Shown: positions 8,645 through 18,630, counted from the stretch's first letter. The stretch is DNA of 64,000 bases from Diacronema lutheri (GCA_019448385.1 JAGTXO010000043.1:42501-106500), one strand, 5' to 3'. Numbers and translations are program-made. The notes: generated by a model not told the origin, from the sequence alone.

Positions 8645-11600
8645 ATGGCGCGCGAGTCGGCGCTCGCGCAGCTCGACGAGTACCTCGCGTCGGCCGCGGG
8701 CTTTGTTGCGCAGCGGCCGGCTCCCACTGCCAGTGCGCGTGCGACCGCACGCCCGCCCGCGGCGCATCCGCAGAGGACCGTCGCGCGCGGCGTCGACAGG
8801 GCGCGCGAGGCATATCCGGCGGCGACGGCCCGGCGGTGCGCGTGCGCGTGCGCGTGGGCGAGCGCGAGCGCGAGCGCGAGCCGGGAGCCTAGCGCCGGGC
8901 TATTTGGCTCTGCCATGCGCGGCACGCAGCGCGAGAGCTGTAGGACCGAGCAGCACGCGCATGCGCGCACGGCCACGGTGTGGGGCATGGCGCCACCCGA
9001 GGGCGCGGTCACAAGCTGCGCGCTCGCGCGCACGCCATCGTGTGCTGATTCACCCGGCGCCAAGCTCGATCTGCTCATCGATCGCAAGCTGCGCCGCCTC
9101 TCCGGTCAGCGACAGCCGCCGTCGCCGGCCAGCGCTGCGTCGAGCGCGCGCGAGTTTGGCGAGCGCGCACTCGCGGACGCCGCGCTGCAGCTTCTTCCTC
9201 CGCCTCGCGAGGACGCGCACGGCGAGAGGCCGCCGACGCCAGACAGGCTACCAGCCCGCTACACGGCTGCGATCCGCCCCTCTGCTTCCGAGGCGCCGGC
9301 ACACTCCGGTGCGCACCCTCGCGCGGCAGCGCCCCATGCGCTCGGCTGTGTGGGCGCGCGCGCCGCACATCCCGTCGCGCTGCACGCGCCGCCGGGCCCG
9401 CGTGCGGCAGTCGACGGCGTGCACGCGCACCGCATTCCTCTGCGAGCGTCACCGCCGTCGCCAGAGCCGCAAGCCAGCATGGCGCCGCTCGGCGGTGCGT
9501 ACGCGCATGGCGGCCGGTGTGGGCCATCGTGCGGTGCGGGCGGGGGCGAGCATGGCGGCGCGGCTGCGCCTTGGCGCGGCGATGGCGGCGGAGCGCCCCA
9601 GTCCGGCGTCGAGCGGGCGCCGTTGGCCGATGCCTTAGCGCACCGTGCTTCCGAGCGTGCGCGGGAAGAGCCGCGCACCCCGCACGGCGCGCCTTCGGCC
9701 CCGCGCGGCACTGAGCCGCCGTCGCCGAGCGCCCTGCCGCGGCCGCGCAGCCTGTCGCGCGGCCGCGCGCGCGCGCGCGTTTCTGACGCAGCCGCGAGCG
9801 GCGTTGGGAGCGGGAGCGAGCAGGCCGACGCCGCGCCCTTCAGCTTGCACGCCGCTGCCGCATTGCCCGTGTCGTGCTGTGCGCAGCCCACCGGCGGCAT
9901 CGCCACGCGCTGGGCGTGCGCTCCGCCGCCGAGCGGCGCGGCCGACGCTTCGCGCCCCGCCGCGCCAGCCGCCGCGCGCGCACCTGCCGGCGTATGGGTG
10001 CCGCGCGTGGCGTGCGCGTGGTTGGATGCGCCGCGCGTGTGCTGGCCCGCGCCCGCGGCGGGTTGCGCGCTCGCCGGCGCCGCGCACACGAGCGGTGCTG
10101 CCGCGACCGACATGCTGACCACCGTGCTGACCATTGCAAGTCTCGGCGCTACCGTCCGCGAATCGACCGACCGCGGGCCGAGCCACGCGCCAGCCGCCGC
10201 GCCTCACGCGTGCTCGGCCGCGTGCGCGAGCTGTTTCGTCAACCGCGACCATCCTCGCGCGCCACAGCCGCTTCGGACGCACGCCGGCGCGCACTTAGCG
10301 ACTGCGAGTGGTGTTGAGGCGATCGACGCGCCGGCGCCGTGCATTGCGCCCGCTGCGTGTGCGCCACACGCGCAGTGCGGACGCGCCGCGCACGCTGTGG
10401 CGCACAAGGAGACGGCGCCATTCCCGCACCCTGTGGCGCACACGGAGACGGCGCCATTCCCGCACCCTGCGGCGCACACAGAGACGGCGCCATTCCCGCA
10501 CCCTGTGGCGCACACGGAGACGGCGCCATTCCCGCACCCTGCGGCGCACACGGAGACGGCGCCATTCCCGCACCCTGTGGCGCACACGGAGACGGCGCCA
10601 TTCCCGCACCCTGTGGCGCACAAGGAGACGGCGCCATTCCCGCACGTTGCGGCGCACAAGGAGACGGCGCCATTCCCGCACGTTGCGGCGCACACAGAGA
10701 CGGCGCCATTCCCGCACGTTGCGGCGCACACGGAGACGGCGCCATTCCCGCGCGAGATGGCGACGAGCCGAGCGCTCGCCGGGCCGTGCGCTGGCTGGAC
10801 GAGCGTGGTCGCACCCGCGGGCGCGGCCTTGCGCGCTGCGCTCGCGAGCACCGCGGCGTGTGCGCATTTTGTCGAGCCGCGCGAGCCTGCCGTGGGTACA
10901 GATGCGCGCGCCGACGCGCCATGCGGTGAGGGCGAGGGCGCGTGCGGCTTGCGCGAGGCGCTCAGCCAAGCGGCGGGTGTTGGTTTGGCGCGCGATTTGC
11001 TTAGCGCTGCTGCGTTCGCGCCCGCGCACATGCGACTGGCGCTTGAGTTTGGGCGCGACGAGCATGGGTCGGAGGCGCCTCAGCAAGTGGCGCAGCACCC
11101 CTCGCCACAGCCGGCGCAGCAAGTGGCGCAGCACCCCTCGCCACAGCCGGCGCAGCAAGTGGCGCAGCACCCCTCGCCACAGTCGGCGCAGCAAGTGGCG
11201 CAGCACCCCTCGCCACAGCCGGCGCAGCAAGTGGCGCAGCACCCCTCGCCACAGCCGGCGCAGCAAGTGGCGCACGCCGCGGCGCGGAGAGCGGCGCGGC
11301 GCGCAAGCTCGCCAGCGAGCGCGGCGGCGGAGGCGGCAGCGGCGCGCTCTGCCCCGGCCGTACAGCCGGCTGACGGCGTGTACTGGCCGTGGCCGTGGCG
11401 CGCGCACGTCCAGCCTGCCGAGGCCTTTTCGCCGCCATGTGCGACATATTTATCCTCGCACGCGCCGCCGCCGCTGCCGCCGCCGCCGCTGCCGCCGCCG
11501 CCGCCGCCGTCGTGCGTCGCCCACCCTCTTGCCGGCGCGCAATGCGCGGCCCCAGAGTGCGCTGCGCACGGCGCTCCAGCGCACGCGTGCGGCCGCGACG

Positions 11601-13822
11601 GCGCCGACAGTGGCGTGAGCAGTGCGCGCTGGGGCATGGGCGCGGGGCTGCCAGCGCCACCTCTGCAGTGCGGAGGGGCGGACGCGCGCTCGGACACACG
11701 GCTTGCGCCGGAGGGCGGGAGGCCAGGGGGGGCGCGCACGCGCGCGGACGCGTCCCCCGGCGCGTCGGCGAGTCGCAGGATGGCGCGCGTGATGGGGGCA
11801 AGCGAGGCGCGCACGCAGCGCGAGGCATTCTCGCGGCTGCTTTTTGGCGACGCGGGAGGCGATGTCGATGTCGCGTCGCGCCTAGCGCGCGCGAGCTTCG
11901 ACCCGTGGCCGCGTGCCGGCAGCTGGACGGCGCAGCCGTCGCGCCGCCGGCGGCGGAGGCGGCGCGGCTTTGTGACCGCGCTCCGGGGGCGCGACTTTCC
12001 GTCAAGCCTCTCGCCGTGGGACGAGGGGGAGGGCGAGGGCGAGGGCGCGGCCGCGCTGGACTTCTGCGAGGCGTCGGCTTGCGAGGCGAGCGCGCGAGAG
12101 CGCGCGACCACGTGCGACGGTTCGTCGGTCGACACGCTCGGCGGGCCGAGCCCTGCGCGGGCACTCGGCGGAGGGGCGTGCGAGGCCGCGGCGTTCGTGG
12201 CTTCCGCGCCGCGCACGCCCGACGGCACAGCGTGCGGTGCGGACGCCGTGCTCACCGCCGCCGCCGCCGAGCAGCCGCCACGCGAAGACGCGCCGCGCGG
12301 GGCAGTCTTGCAGTCGGCCATCGACTGGCTGCTCGCCACACGCGCGCCCGGCCAGACGCGCGGTCCGGTGTTGCGCCCCGAACGCGCGTGGCGGTCGCTC
12401 GGCCGCGCGCTCTGTGCGCAGGCGGCCATCGACTGGCTGCTTGCCACGCCGCGGCTCGTCACGTGCCCAGCGCGGCTTCGCGGCGCGCGCGCGTGCTGGC
12501 GTCGGCTGGCCGCGTGCGCGCGCTCGCGCGCGCGCGCGAGCGCGCCGCCTGCGCGCGCACCCGACGCAGCGCCGCCGCCGACGCCGACGCGCCGCGCGCT
12601 CGCACGCGCGCGGCTCCACGCTCTGACCGTTGGTGTACGGCTGCTGCACGCTGCGCGCAAGCACAGCAGAGCCGATGCTGTCCGTCTGGCCGGCGCCGTC
12701 GGCGCGCTGCGCTGGGCCCGCCTCTGTGCGCGTACGCATCGGCACTGCGCGCTGGCCGACGCTGGCGTGGCGCGCGCGCGTGGCGCGCGCGACCGCGCCG
12801 CGCAGCCGATGCGCGCACCGCTTGAGCACGTGCGCCTCGTGGCCGGCGAGTGGCTCACCGGCGGCAAAGCTGCCGACGCCAGCCAAACGGACGAATGTCC
12901 GGCGGGACTGCCGGGCGCGCCCACGCCCGCGCCCGCGCCCGAGTCCCTCCTTGCTCGCGCAGGCGCGCGTGAAGGCTCCGAGGGGGCGGACGCGCGTTGC
13001 GACGTGCGAATTCTCACGGCGCGCGCTGGGCAAGCGGCGATTGGCGAGGGACGCGAATGCGTGGCGCGTGCAAGCGGGCAGGAGCGCGTTCGTGCGCGCA
13101 GGGCGCCCCTCGCGTTGCTCTCGAGCGGCGCTCAGCGCGTGCTCGTTGCTGCGGCGCCCGATGACAGCTCGAGCGATGCCGTGCGCTCCGGAGGGGAGGC
13201 GTGCCACGGGATCAGCGCGTGCGACGCGCCGCGTGAGGCTTTGCGCGAGGACAGCGAGGACGCAATGCCGTTGGGCAGCGTGCGTGGGCGCGAGCCGAGC
13301 GCGCGCGTCGCGAGCGAGGCCGAGCCGCCACCTTCCTCCCTCTCGTCGCGCCTCGCGAGCGAGGCTGCGCTCAGCGCCGGGGCCGCAGGCCGCAGCGCCG
13401 CCGAGGCCGCGCTGCGCCCACCAGCGCGCACCGCGCCGGTCGGCTCGGGCGCGCGCGAGCTCGCGCGGCGCGCACGCGCCCAGCTGTGCGCGATCGCGAC
13501 CGAGCATCGCATCCTCTCGCGCGGCGCTTCGGACAATGGGTGCGCGCCGGGCGCGAGCGCGGCTGCGCGGCGGCGCGCGCGGCTCGAGCGCGAGGCGCTC
13601 GGCTGCGCGCGCTCGCCGCCCTCGAGCGCGCGGCGCGAGGAGGAGACTCGAGGTGAGGCCTCTCAAGCCGCCGAGCCCAGAGAAGCGGATGGCGCAGTGG
13701 GTCAACGCGCGGCGCGCAGCTCCGGCGGCATCGACGAGCTGCGCGCGCAGCTCAACCTGCTGAAGCGCTGCATCGCCGAGCCGCCGGCCTCGGCGCGCGC
13801 AGCGGCCGCCGTCTCACGCTGA
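8645..13822 (+). CDS. Giant low-complexity repeat protein, function unknown
   Basis: 1725 residues in one uninterrupted frame from an ATG, rich in Ala, Arg, Pro and Ser. Recognisable parts: a short amphipathic start (residues 3-20), two independent 12-residue tandem repeats near residues 585-702 (core AHTETAPFPHP) and 813-876 (core QHPSPQPAQQVA), a proline run near 940-955, a duplicated AIDWLLAT motif near 1220 and 1260 flanking Arg-rich helices, and a C-terminal helix (IDELRAQLNLLKRC). No enzymatic domain was recognised. Because the whole region is GC-rich, frame openness alone is weak evidence. The coding-phase 36-bp repeats and the shared start region support it. Introns may be hidden inside. 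Confidence 0.6.
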   Translation: MARESALAQLDEYLASAAGFVAQRPAPTASARATARPPAAHPQRTVARGVDRAREAYPAATARRCACACAWASASASASREPSAGLFGSAMRGTQRESCRTEQHAHARTATVWGMAPPEGAVTSCALARTPSCADSPGAKLDLLIDRKLRRLSGQRQPPSPASAASSAREFGERALADAALQLLPPPREDAHGERPPTPDRLPARYTAAIRPSASEAPAHSGAHPRAAAPHALGCVGARAAHPVALHAPPGPRAAVDGVHAHRIPLRASPPSPEPQASMAPLGGAYAHGGRCGPSCGAGGGEHGGAAAPWRGDGGGAPQSGVERAPLADALAHRASERAREEPRTPHGAPSAPRGTEPPSPSALPRPRSLSRGRARARVSDAAASGVGSGSEQADAAPFSLHAAAALPVSCCAQPTGGIATRWACAPPPSGAADASRPAAPAAARAPAGVWVPRVACAWLDAPRVCWPAPAAGCALAGAAHTSGAAATDMLTTVLTIASLGATVRESTDRGPSHAPAAAPHACSAACASCFVNRDHPRAPQPLRTHAGAHLATASGVEAIDAPAPCIAPAACAPHAQCGRAAHAVAHKETAPFPHPVAHTETAPFPHPAAHTETAPFPHPVAHTETAPFPHPAAHTETAPFPHPVAHTETAPFPHPVAHKETAPFPHVAAHKETAPFPHVAAHTETAPFPHVAAHTETAPFPREMATSRALAGPCAGWTSVVAPAGAALRAALASTAACAHFVEPREPAVGTDARADAPCGEGEGACGLREALSQAAGVGLARDLLSAAAFAPAHMRLALEFGRDEHGSEAPQQVAQHPSPQPAQQVAQHPSPQPAQQVAQHPSPQSAQQVAQHPSPQPAQQVAQHPSPQPAQQVAHAAARRAARRASSPASAAAEAAAARSAPAVQPADGVYWPWPWRAHVQPAEAFSPPCATYLSSHAPPPLPPPPLPPPPPPSCVAHPLAGAQCAAPECAAHGAPAHACGRDGADSGVSSARWGMGAGLPAPPLQCGGADARSDTRLAPEGGRPGGARTRADASPGASASRRMARVMGASEARTQREAFSRLLFGDAGGDVDVASRLARASFDPWPRAGSWTAQPSRRRRRRRRGFVTALRGRDFPSSLSPWDEGEGEGEGAAALDFCEASACEASARERATTCDGSSVDTLGGPSPARALGGGACEAAAFVASAPRTPDGTACGADAVLTAAAAEQPPREDAPRGAVLQSAIDWLLATRAPGQTRGPVLRPERAWRSLGRALCAQAAIDWLLATPRLVTCPARLRGARACWRRLAACARSRARASAPPARAPDAAPPPTPTRRALARARLHALTVGVRLLHAARKHSRADAVRLAGAVGALRWARLCARTHRHCALADAGVARARGARDRAAQPMRAPLEHVRLVAGEWLTGGKAADASQTDECPAGLPGAPTPAPAPESLLARAGAREGSEGADARCDVRILTARAGQAAIGEGRECVARASGQERVRARRAPLALLSSGAQRVLVAAAPDDSSSDAVRSGGEACHGISACDAPREALREDSEDAMPLGSVRGREPSARVASEAEPPPSSLSSRLASEAALSAGAAGRSAAEAALRPPARTAPVGSGARELARRARAQLCAIATEHRILSRGASDNGCAPGASAAARRRARLEREALGCARSPPSSARREEETRGEASQAAEPREADGAVGQRAARSSGGIDELRAQLNLLKRCIAEPPASARAAAAVSR
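10397..10752 (+). repeat. 36-bp coding minisatellite 1 (10 copies)
   Basis: Ten copies of a 36-bp unit encode a 12-residue repeat ending in ETAPFPHP or ETAPFPHV. Variants alternate VAHT/AAHT in the first half. A block of three consecutive PHV units sits at the end, showing local conversion or slippage in whole codon-phase units. Confidence 0.9.
11081..11272 (+). repeat. 36-bp coding minisatellite 2 (5 copies plus part)
   Basis: Five full copies and one partial copy of a 36-bp unit encode QQVAQHPSPQPA. One copy has Ser instead of Pro. The unit shares length but not sequence with the minisatellite 330 bp upstream in the same gene. Confidence 0.9.
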
Positions 13823-13935
13823 CACTGAGTGCGGAGGCTCTGTGACGGTGACAGTTCGCTGAGTGCCCGATCCGTCCGCGCTCCTTTTTGAACACAAATG
13901 CCTTTTCGCACTCTCGGACGGCCTTGGCAACCAAC

Positions 13936-14952
13936 ATGGTGCTCGACGAGCAGCACTCGAGAATCATTGAAAGACAGCAGCTGTTTTTCATGGCCAGCGC
14001 GCCCGCGTGGAGCGCGAGCCGCTCCGCCGCCTCGCACATCGAGCTCCAGCCCAAGGCGCGCATGACGCTGGCCGTCGTCGACTCGGGCACGCTTGCGTTT
14101 GCGGACGTCTCGAGCAGCGGCGGCCGCGCGGCGCAGCAGCTGCGCGCTCACGGCTCGGGTCTGCTCACGCTGCTGATCCTCGACGCGGAGGCGTCAGACG
14201 GCTTTGCGCCCCTCCTCCGCGTCAGTGGGCGCGGCTTTGCGATCGCGTCGGCCGAGATCGAGCCGACGATCCTCGCGGCCATCCCTTCGGACGAGACCAA
14301 CTCGGACACATCGTCTCGGTGGGTCTTCGTGCTGCACGTCGAGCACGCGCAGTTTGAGTGCGACGGCCTCGCGCTCGTCAGCCCACGCTCGCGCCCGCGC
14401 GCCTCGCCCGAGCTGCGCGAGGGCTACCCTTCGGATCCGTACCGCACGTTCTCGACCGCAACCGACTTTGACTTCTCCGCCGCCGAGGCGCAGTACGAGG
14501 CGCTCCACTCGCCGCGCCCAACGCGGGCGCGCCTTGGCTCGATCCCCGAGCATGACGTGCCGCCCACGCCCACGTCGGACGCTCCCCACACTGCGCGCGC
14601 GCAGCACGCGGGCGCGCGCTCTGCGGCGGGCGCGAGCATTCCGCCCGTCGGCAAGGGCGGCACGCGTGACGCGTCGCGCGCGCGCACGCGCAGTGTTCCC
14701 GCGGCCACGGGCTGGCTCGTGCGACGCGAGGCGCGCGGCAGGCGCGACCGGCGCGCGCACGCCGGCCGCTCATGGCGGTCACTGCAGGTCTGGCTCTCGG
14801 CGCCGGACCGGTGGCGCTCGTGGAGCGCATCGTGGCGGCTGCCGCTCGCGAGTGCGCTCCTCGGCATCGGCGCGGTCACGCTCGCGTTCGAGTCGGCCGC
14901 GCTCGGGCACGTGCTGCTCAGGGTCGCCAGCAGGGGCGCGCGCAGGACATGA
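13936..14952 (+). CDS. PNPOx-like split-barrel flavoprotein domain with C-terminal membrane helix
   Basis: 338 residues. Residues 1-165 match the putative pyridoxamine 5'-phosphate oxidase-like family: RIIERQQLFFMASAP, HIELQPKA, GTLAFADVSSSGG and RAHGSGLLTLLILD align with the family's RQHxFFVATAP, VNLSPKG and RITLMF blocks. The fold usually binds FMN, but the substrate for this subfamily is not known. The rest is a Pro/Ser/Arg-rich linker and one hydrophobic helix near residues 310-335, suggesting membrane anchoring, which is uncommon for the family. I prefer the ATG at 13936 for its A at -3 and G at +4. An in-frame ATG at 13888 would add 16 residues. Its stop lies 13 bp from the stop of the convergent esterase gene. 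Confidence 0.75.
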   Translation: MVLDEQHSRIIERQQLFFMASAPAWSASRSAASHIELQPKARMTLAVVDSGTLAFADVSSSGGRAAQQLRAHGSGLLTLLILDAEASDGFAPLLRVSGRGFAIASAEIEPTILAAIPSDETNSDTSSRWVFVLHVEHAQFECDGLALVSPRSRPRASPELREGYPSDPYRTFSTATDFDFSAAEAQYEALHSPRPTRARLGSIPEHDVPPTPTSDAPHTARAQHAGARSAAGASIPPVGKGGTRDASRARTRSVPAATGWLVRREARGRRDRRAHAGRSWRSLQVWLSAPDRWRSWSASWRLPLASALLGIGAVTLAFESAALGHVLLRVASRGARRT

Positions 14953-14965
14953 CGTCGCACGGCCG

Positions 14966-15805
14966 CTAGATGGCGCGCACGTCGTTCCAACGCGGCAGGT
15001 GCCACGGCATGCCGCCCGGCGAGCGGTCTGGCAACTGCGTGCAGATGAGTTCGGAGAGGCCCTCAAAAAGGAGCTTGTTCCCGCCACCCGACAGGTGCAG
15101 CCCGTCGGCGAGAAGGCGGTGCTGCCAGTCGGGCGTGGCAAGGGAACGTGCGTGCAGATCGAAAAGCGCCACATTGTGCCGCGCGGCGACCGCCATCGCC
15201 GCCTCGCAGTAAGGGCGCAGGCGCGCGTTGCATCGGCCATCGCCGTCGCCCTTGCCCGCACTTTCGCGGACGGCGCAAAACTTGGCCTCGTCCACAGCCG
15301 GCGGTGTGATGACGACGACGCGCGCAGCGGGGAGGGTCGCGCACAGCATTGCCACGATCGCGCTGAGGTTCGCCTCATACTCGTCGACGGGCACGTGCTG
15401 CGCCGCGCCCGGTCGTGTCGCATCGTTTGACCCCACGAGGATCGTGACGAGGCCGACGCGCTCGAGCGGCTGGCCGAGCTGGCCGACGACGCTCGGCACG
15501 ACGCGCGACAAGAGGCGAGAGGTGTACCCACTGAAGCCACGGTTCACCACGTCGGCACGCCGCTCGCGCGCGTACGCAGCGGCGAGCGCGGCGCCCCAGC
15601 CGTGCGACTCAAACGACAGCTGCGTGATCGAGTCGCCAAGCAGGAGCACTATGGGGCGCGCGTGCAGAGAGTAGGGCTCGCCCGACGCGCAGCCAACACC
15701 GTCGACAAAGCCCGGGTGCGCGCGCCGCCGCGCGCGGATGCGCACGGCCACGAGGATTGCCGCGCCGACGCAGACGATGGCGACGCCGGCGCCGCGAGGC
15801 TCCAT
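14966..15805 (-). CDS. IAH1: SGNH/GDSL esterase, isoamyl acetate-hydrolysing esterase type
   Basis: 279 residues. After an N-terminal signal anchor (residues about 7-24, then RIRARRR), the SGNH blocks appear in order: LLLGDSITQLSF with the nucleophile Ser (block I), NRGFSGYTSR (block II), LVGSNDATRPG (block III, Asn) and DGLHLSGGG (block V, Asp and His). QHVPVDEYEANL and VITPPAVDE match the IAH1 subfamily specifically. The family hydrolyses short acyl esters such as isoamyl acetate in yeast. The signal anchor suggests an endomembrane or secreted form. I start at the ATG at 15805; the longer frame upstream has no ATG. Its start codon is 33 bp from that of the divergent coiled-coil gene. Confidence 0.9.
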   Translation of the reverse strand: MEPRGAGVAIVCVGAAILVAVRIRARRRAHPGFVDGVGCASGEPYSLHARPIVLLLGDSITQLSFESHGWGAALAAAYARERRADVVNRGFSGYTSRLLSRVVPSVVGQLGQPLERVGLVTILVGSNDATRPGAAQHVPVDEYEANLSAIVAMLCATLPAARVVVITPPAVDEAKFCAVRESAGKGDGDGRCNARLRPYCEAAMAVAARHNVALFDLHARSLATPDWQHRLLADGLHLSGGGNKLLFEGLSELICTQLPDRSPGGMPWHLPRWNDVRAI

Positions 15806-15838
15806 TGTTGGCAGGAGCGAGCACGATCTCGTTACACC
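15806..15838. promoter_or_regulatory. 33-bp divergent start-to-start interval
   Basis: Only 33 bp separate the ATG of the esterase (minus) from the ATG of the coiled-coil gene (plus). No TATA element is visible. Either the leaders overlap inside the opposite gene, or a very small bidirectional promoter drives both. Confidence 0.5.
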
Positions 15839-18280
15839 ATGGCTGATGTCGCGCACGAGCTGCACAAGCCGTTTGGCCTCGACACGCTCGGCGGCTTCTC
15901 GCAGATCCTCGTGCACGCACTCTCAGCGGTGGAGCGCTCCATGCACGAGCGCGTCACCGCGGCCGCGGCTGACGCAGCCGCCGCCGTCCGCGCCGAGTTG
16001 GACAGCCAGTACGTCAGCCGCGCGGAGCACACACGCGCGCTCGACACGCTCGCGGCCACCGTCGCAGCCGACAAATCGGCGGCGCTCGCGCGGAACCGCG
16101 AGGTCCACGGGATTGCGCGCGCGCACGACGACGCGCTCTCCACGCTCGCGCGCGACGTGCGCGCGCTCACCGCGCGGCTCGATGCGGAGATGGACAGCCG
16201 ACGCTCGCACGCGCGCGAGATTGAGCAACGCGCCGGCCGCTCGCTCGAGCGCGCGCGGCGCCTCGCCGGTGGTGCTGGTGCGCTCGGCGCGCTGCATGAG
16301 CGCGCCGCGACCGCGCCTGACCTGCTCGTGGCCGACGCGCGCGACGCGAGCGCCTCGTCGCACCAGCCGCCGCGTCGCGCGGCCATCGACGACGCTGACG
16401 TGCGTGAGCCGCCCGTAGGCGTCGCGTGCGCGTCGTCACCGGACTCGTCGTCCGGCGTTGGCGCCGCCGCGCCGCCCTCCGCATCGCCACCTCGCTCGCG
16501 CGCACCCAGCTCGTCCGCGCCGCCGCCGTCCGGCGCGGGCGCCGAGCCTCCCGAGGCGCGTCCCCTCGCGCTGCTGGAGGAGGCCGTTTCGCAGATCATC
16601 TCAGCGTGTGGCGCGCTCGCTTTTGCACACGGCGCGGAGGGCGCGGAGAGCGCTGCTGGCGCAACTGGCGTCCTAGCGCAGCAGGGGCAGCAGCAGCGCG
16701 CGGGCTGCGAGGCCGCGCGCTGCGTGAGCGCAGTTGCACGCTGCGATCCCGTCGTCGCACGTTGCGCGTCTGCGGCAGCGGGGACGGCTGGCGGCGGCGG
16801 CGAGGCGCACGCCTCCAGCCCGCTCGCGCCGGTTGCATCCATCGCGCCCGAGCCGATTACGACCGCGCCCATCTCGCCCGCGCCCATCGCGCCCGCCAGC
16901 GCCGAGCTGCGCAGCGCGCGCGCCGAGCTTGCCGTCCAGCGCGCGCTCATCGCACAGCTGCGCGCGCGCGTGGACGAGCACAGCTCCGACTTGGCGATCG
17001 TCCTCGCGGCCGAGCGCGCGCGCGAGGCCGCAGCCGGGGCTCACCGCGCGGAGGTCGAGACGCGCGCGGACGCGGCCATCGTGTGCGCCGAGAGTGCGGC
17101 CAGCGCCGCGAGCGCTGCAGCGGACGCGGCGGCCGCCGCCAGGGCGGAGCTGGCCGCGCTCTCGGCGCGTGCGGACGCGCTCGACGCGGACGCGCGCGCG
17201 CGTGCGCACGCGATGAACGAGGCGGTGCGCGAGCTGCGCGCGCGGCTGGGCGGGAAGGCCGAGCGCTTTGACCTCCTCGCGCTCGCCGCGCGCGTCGGCG
17301 CGTCGGCCGGCGGCACGCCCGGCGCGGGCGACGAGCTCGCGAAGCTGCGCGCCCGGATGCACGCGGCGGAGCAAGCGCTCGGCGCGCGCGCGCATGCGGA
17401 CGCGCTCCGCCGCCTTGAGGCGGCGGTCGCCAAGCTCGCGCTCGGCGCGGGCGCGCGCTCGGCGGGCTCGGTGGGCAAGTCGCAGGCCCTCGCGCTCTGC
17501 CTCGCGTGCGACCAGCCCATCGTCCAAACGCCGCTTGGGGAGAGGCTCCCGCGCGCGGTCGTGCCTCGTCCGACGTCCGCGGCGCGCGCGCCGGCCGACG
17601 GCGTGCACGCGCGCACCGGTTCGGCGGCGCTTGGCGTGCGCGGCGCGTCCGCGGGCGCGCTCGCCGCGGAGGGCGACGAGGCGATGCGCGCCGCCGCGCG
17701 CGCCACCGCGCCCGTTGGCCTCGAGGTGGGCTCGGCGGGGCGGCCAATGCCGAGCCGTGTCCGCTCCGCGCACGACTACTACGGCTCGAGCCACGTGCGG
17801 CACAAGCTCCTGCCTGTCGGCCCGGCGAGCCCACGCGCGCTCAATGTGGCGGCAGCGGCGGCGACGGCGGCGGAGGCGGAGACGGCTGCGCACGCCGCCC
17901 TTGTCGTCGCGGTGACGCCCGTGCGCGCCATCGAGCGCAGCGCGTCGACGCCGCCGACCGCGGCGGACGGCGGCGCGCCGCCCGCGGCGTGCGTTCGGCC
18001 CGCGACGGCGCCGGGCGGCGGGCCGGGCGAGCCGCCACGCATGCGCCGCGTACGCGTGGCAGATGGGTTCGACTCGGCGCGCGCGCGCGGCGCGACTCAC
18101 GAGCGCGCGCGCGAGTTGGACGCACAGTCGACCGGGGCGGGTGGCGCCTCGAACGACGGGCTCGAGACGAGCAATGCGCCGTGGTCGGGTGGCGCGAGCG
18201 CGGATGAGCAGGGCGACGAGGCCGACCTTGCGCTCAGCGTGCCGGGCTACACACGCTACAGTGATGCCCATACCGGGTGA
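15839..18280 (+). CDS. Long coiled-coil protein, function unknown
   Basis: 813 residues in one exon. Residues 1-150 and about 350-560 form Ala/Arg/Glu-rich heptad-like helices (for example LIAQLRARVDEHSSDLAIVL, ADAIVCAESAASAAS), typical of coiled coils. The intervening and C-terminal parts are Pro/Ser/Ala-rich and probably disordered. A conserved-looking DYYGSSHVRHKLLPVG segment lies near residue 650. No catalytic domain was seen. It might be a cytoskeletal or basal-body scaffold, but this is only a guess from composition. Convergent with the CDK gene. Confidence 0.7.
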   Translation: MADVAHELHKPFGLDTLGGFSQILVHALSAVERSMHERVTAAAADAAAAVRAELDSQYVSRAEHTRALDTLAATVAADKSAALARNREVHGIARAHDDALSTLARDVRALTARLDAEMDSRRSHAREIEQRAGRSLERARRLAGGAGALGALHERAATAPDLLVADARDASASSHQPPRRAAIDDADVREPPVGVACASSPDSSSGVGAAAPPSASPPRSRAPSSSAPPPSGAGAEPPEARPLALLEEAVSQIISACGALAFAHGAEGAESAAGATGVLAQQGQQQRAGCEAARCVSAVARCDPVVARCASAAAGTAGGGGEAHASSPLAPVASIAPEPITTAPISPAPIAPASAELRSARAELAVQRALIAQLRARVDEHSSDLAIVLAAERAREAAAGAHRAEVETRADAAIVCAESAASAASAAADAAAAARAELAALSARADALDADARARAHAMNEAVRELRARLGGKAERFDLLALAARVGASAGGTPGAGDELAKLRARMHAAEQALGARAHADALRRLEAAVAKLALGAGARSAGSVGKSQALALCLACDQPIVQTPLGERLPRAVVPRPTSAARAPADGVHARTGSAALGVRGASAGALAAEGDEAMRAAARATAPVGLEVGSAGRPMPSRVRSAHDYYGSSHVRHKLLPVGPASPRALNVAAAAATAAEAETAAHAALVVAVTPVRAIERSASTPPTAADGGAPPAACVRPATAPGGGPGEPPRMRRVRVADGFDSARARGATHERARELDAQSTGAGGASNDGLETSNAPWSGGASADEQGDEADLALSVPGYTRYSDAHTG

Positions 18281-18630
18281 CATGAGGATTTTTCTTGGGC
18301 GAGCAGCCGCCCCTCCGCGCCAAGCGGAGGGGGGAGGGGGCTTGTGCACCAGCCCAAATTTGCATGCGTGCGGGCAGGGAGAGTGGCCGCACAGATGGGA
18401 GGGGCGGCAAACCTCGGCGCCGCTTGAAGCGGCCGCGCGCCCGTGCTGCCTGCGCCAAGCAGGGCAGCTGCGCGGGCACAATGCTTAAGCACGCGATGTG
18501 GGGCGCCAGGGCGGGCATCGCGCTCGCGCCCGCCGCGCGTCGCCTTTGTGCCGCGCGCGGCGAGGTGGCCACGCGGCGCGCGCGCGCTTGCTTCCCGCCC
18601 AACGCTTGTCGCTCAGCGCGCGCCGGCGTG
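18281..18630. other. Convergent intergenic region with GC-rich hairpin
   Basis: Between the stops of the coiled-coil and CDK genes. Near 18309-18332 a 9-bp perfect stem (CCCCTCCGC / GCGGAGGGG, loop about 5 nt) is followed by a G-rich run. It could mark a 3' end for either strand. No gene was recognised in the remainder. Confidence 0.45.

Noticed and set aside
12301-12470. Duplicated AIDWLLAT motif in the giant protein as a known domain
   Set aside because: The motif is only about eight residues and the flanks are low complexity; no family could be named.
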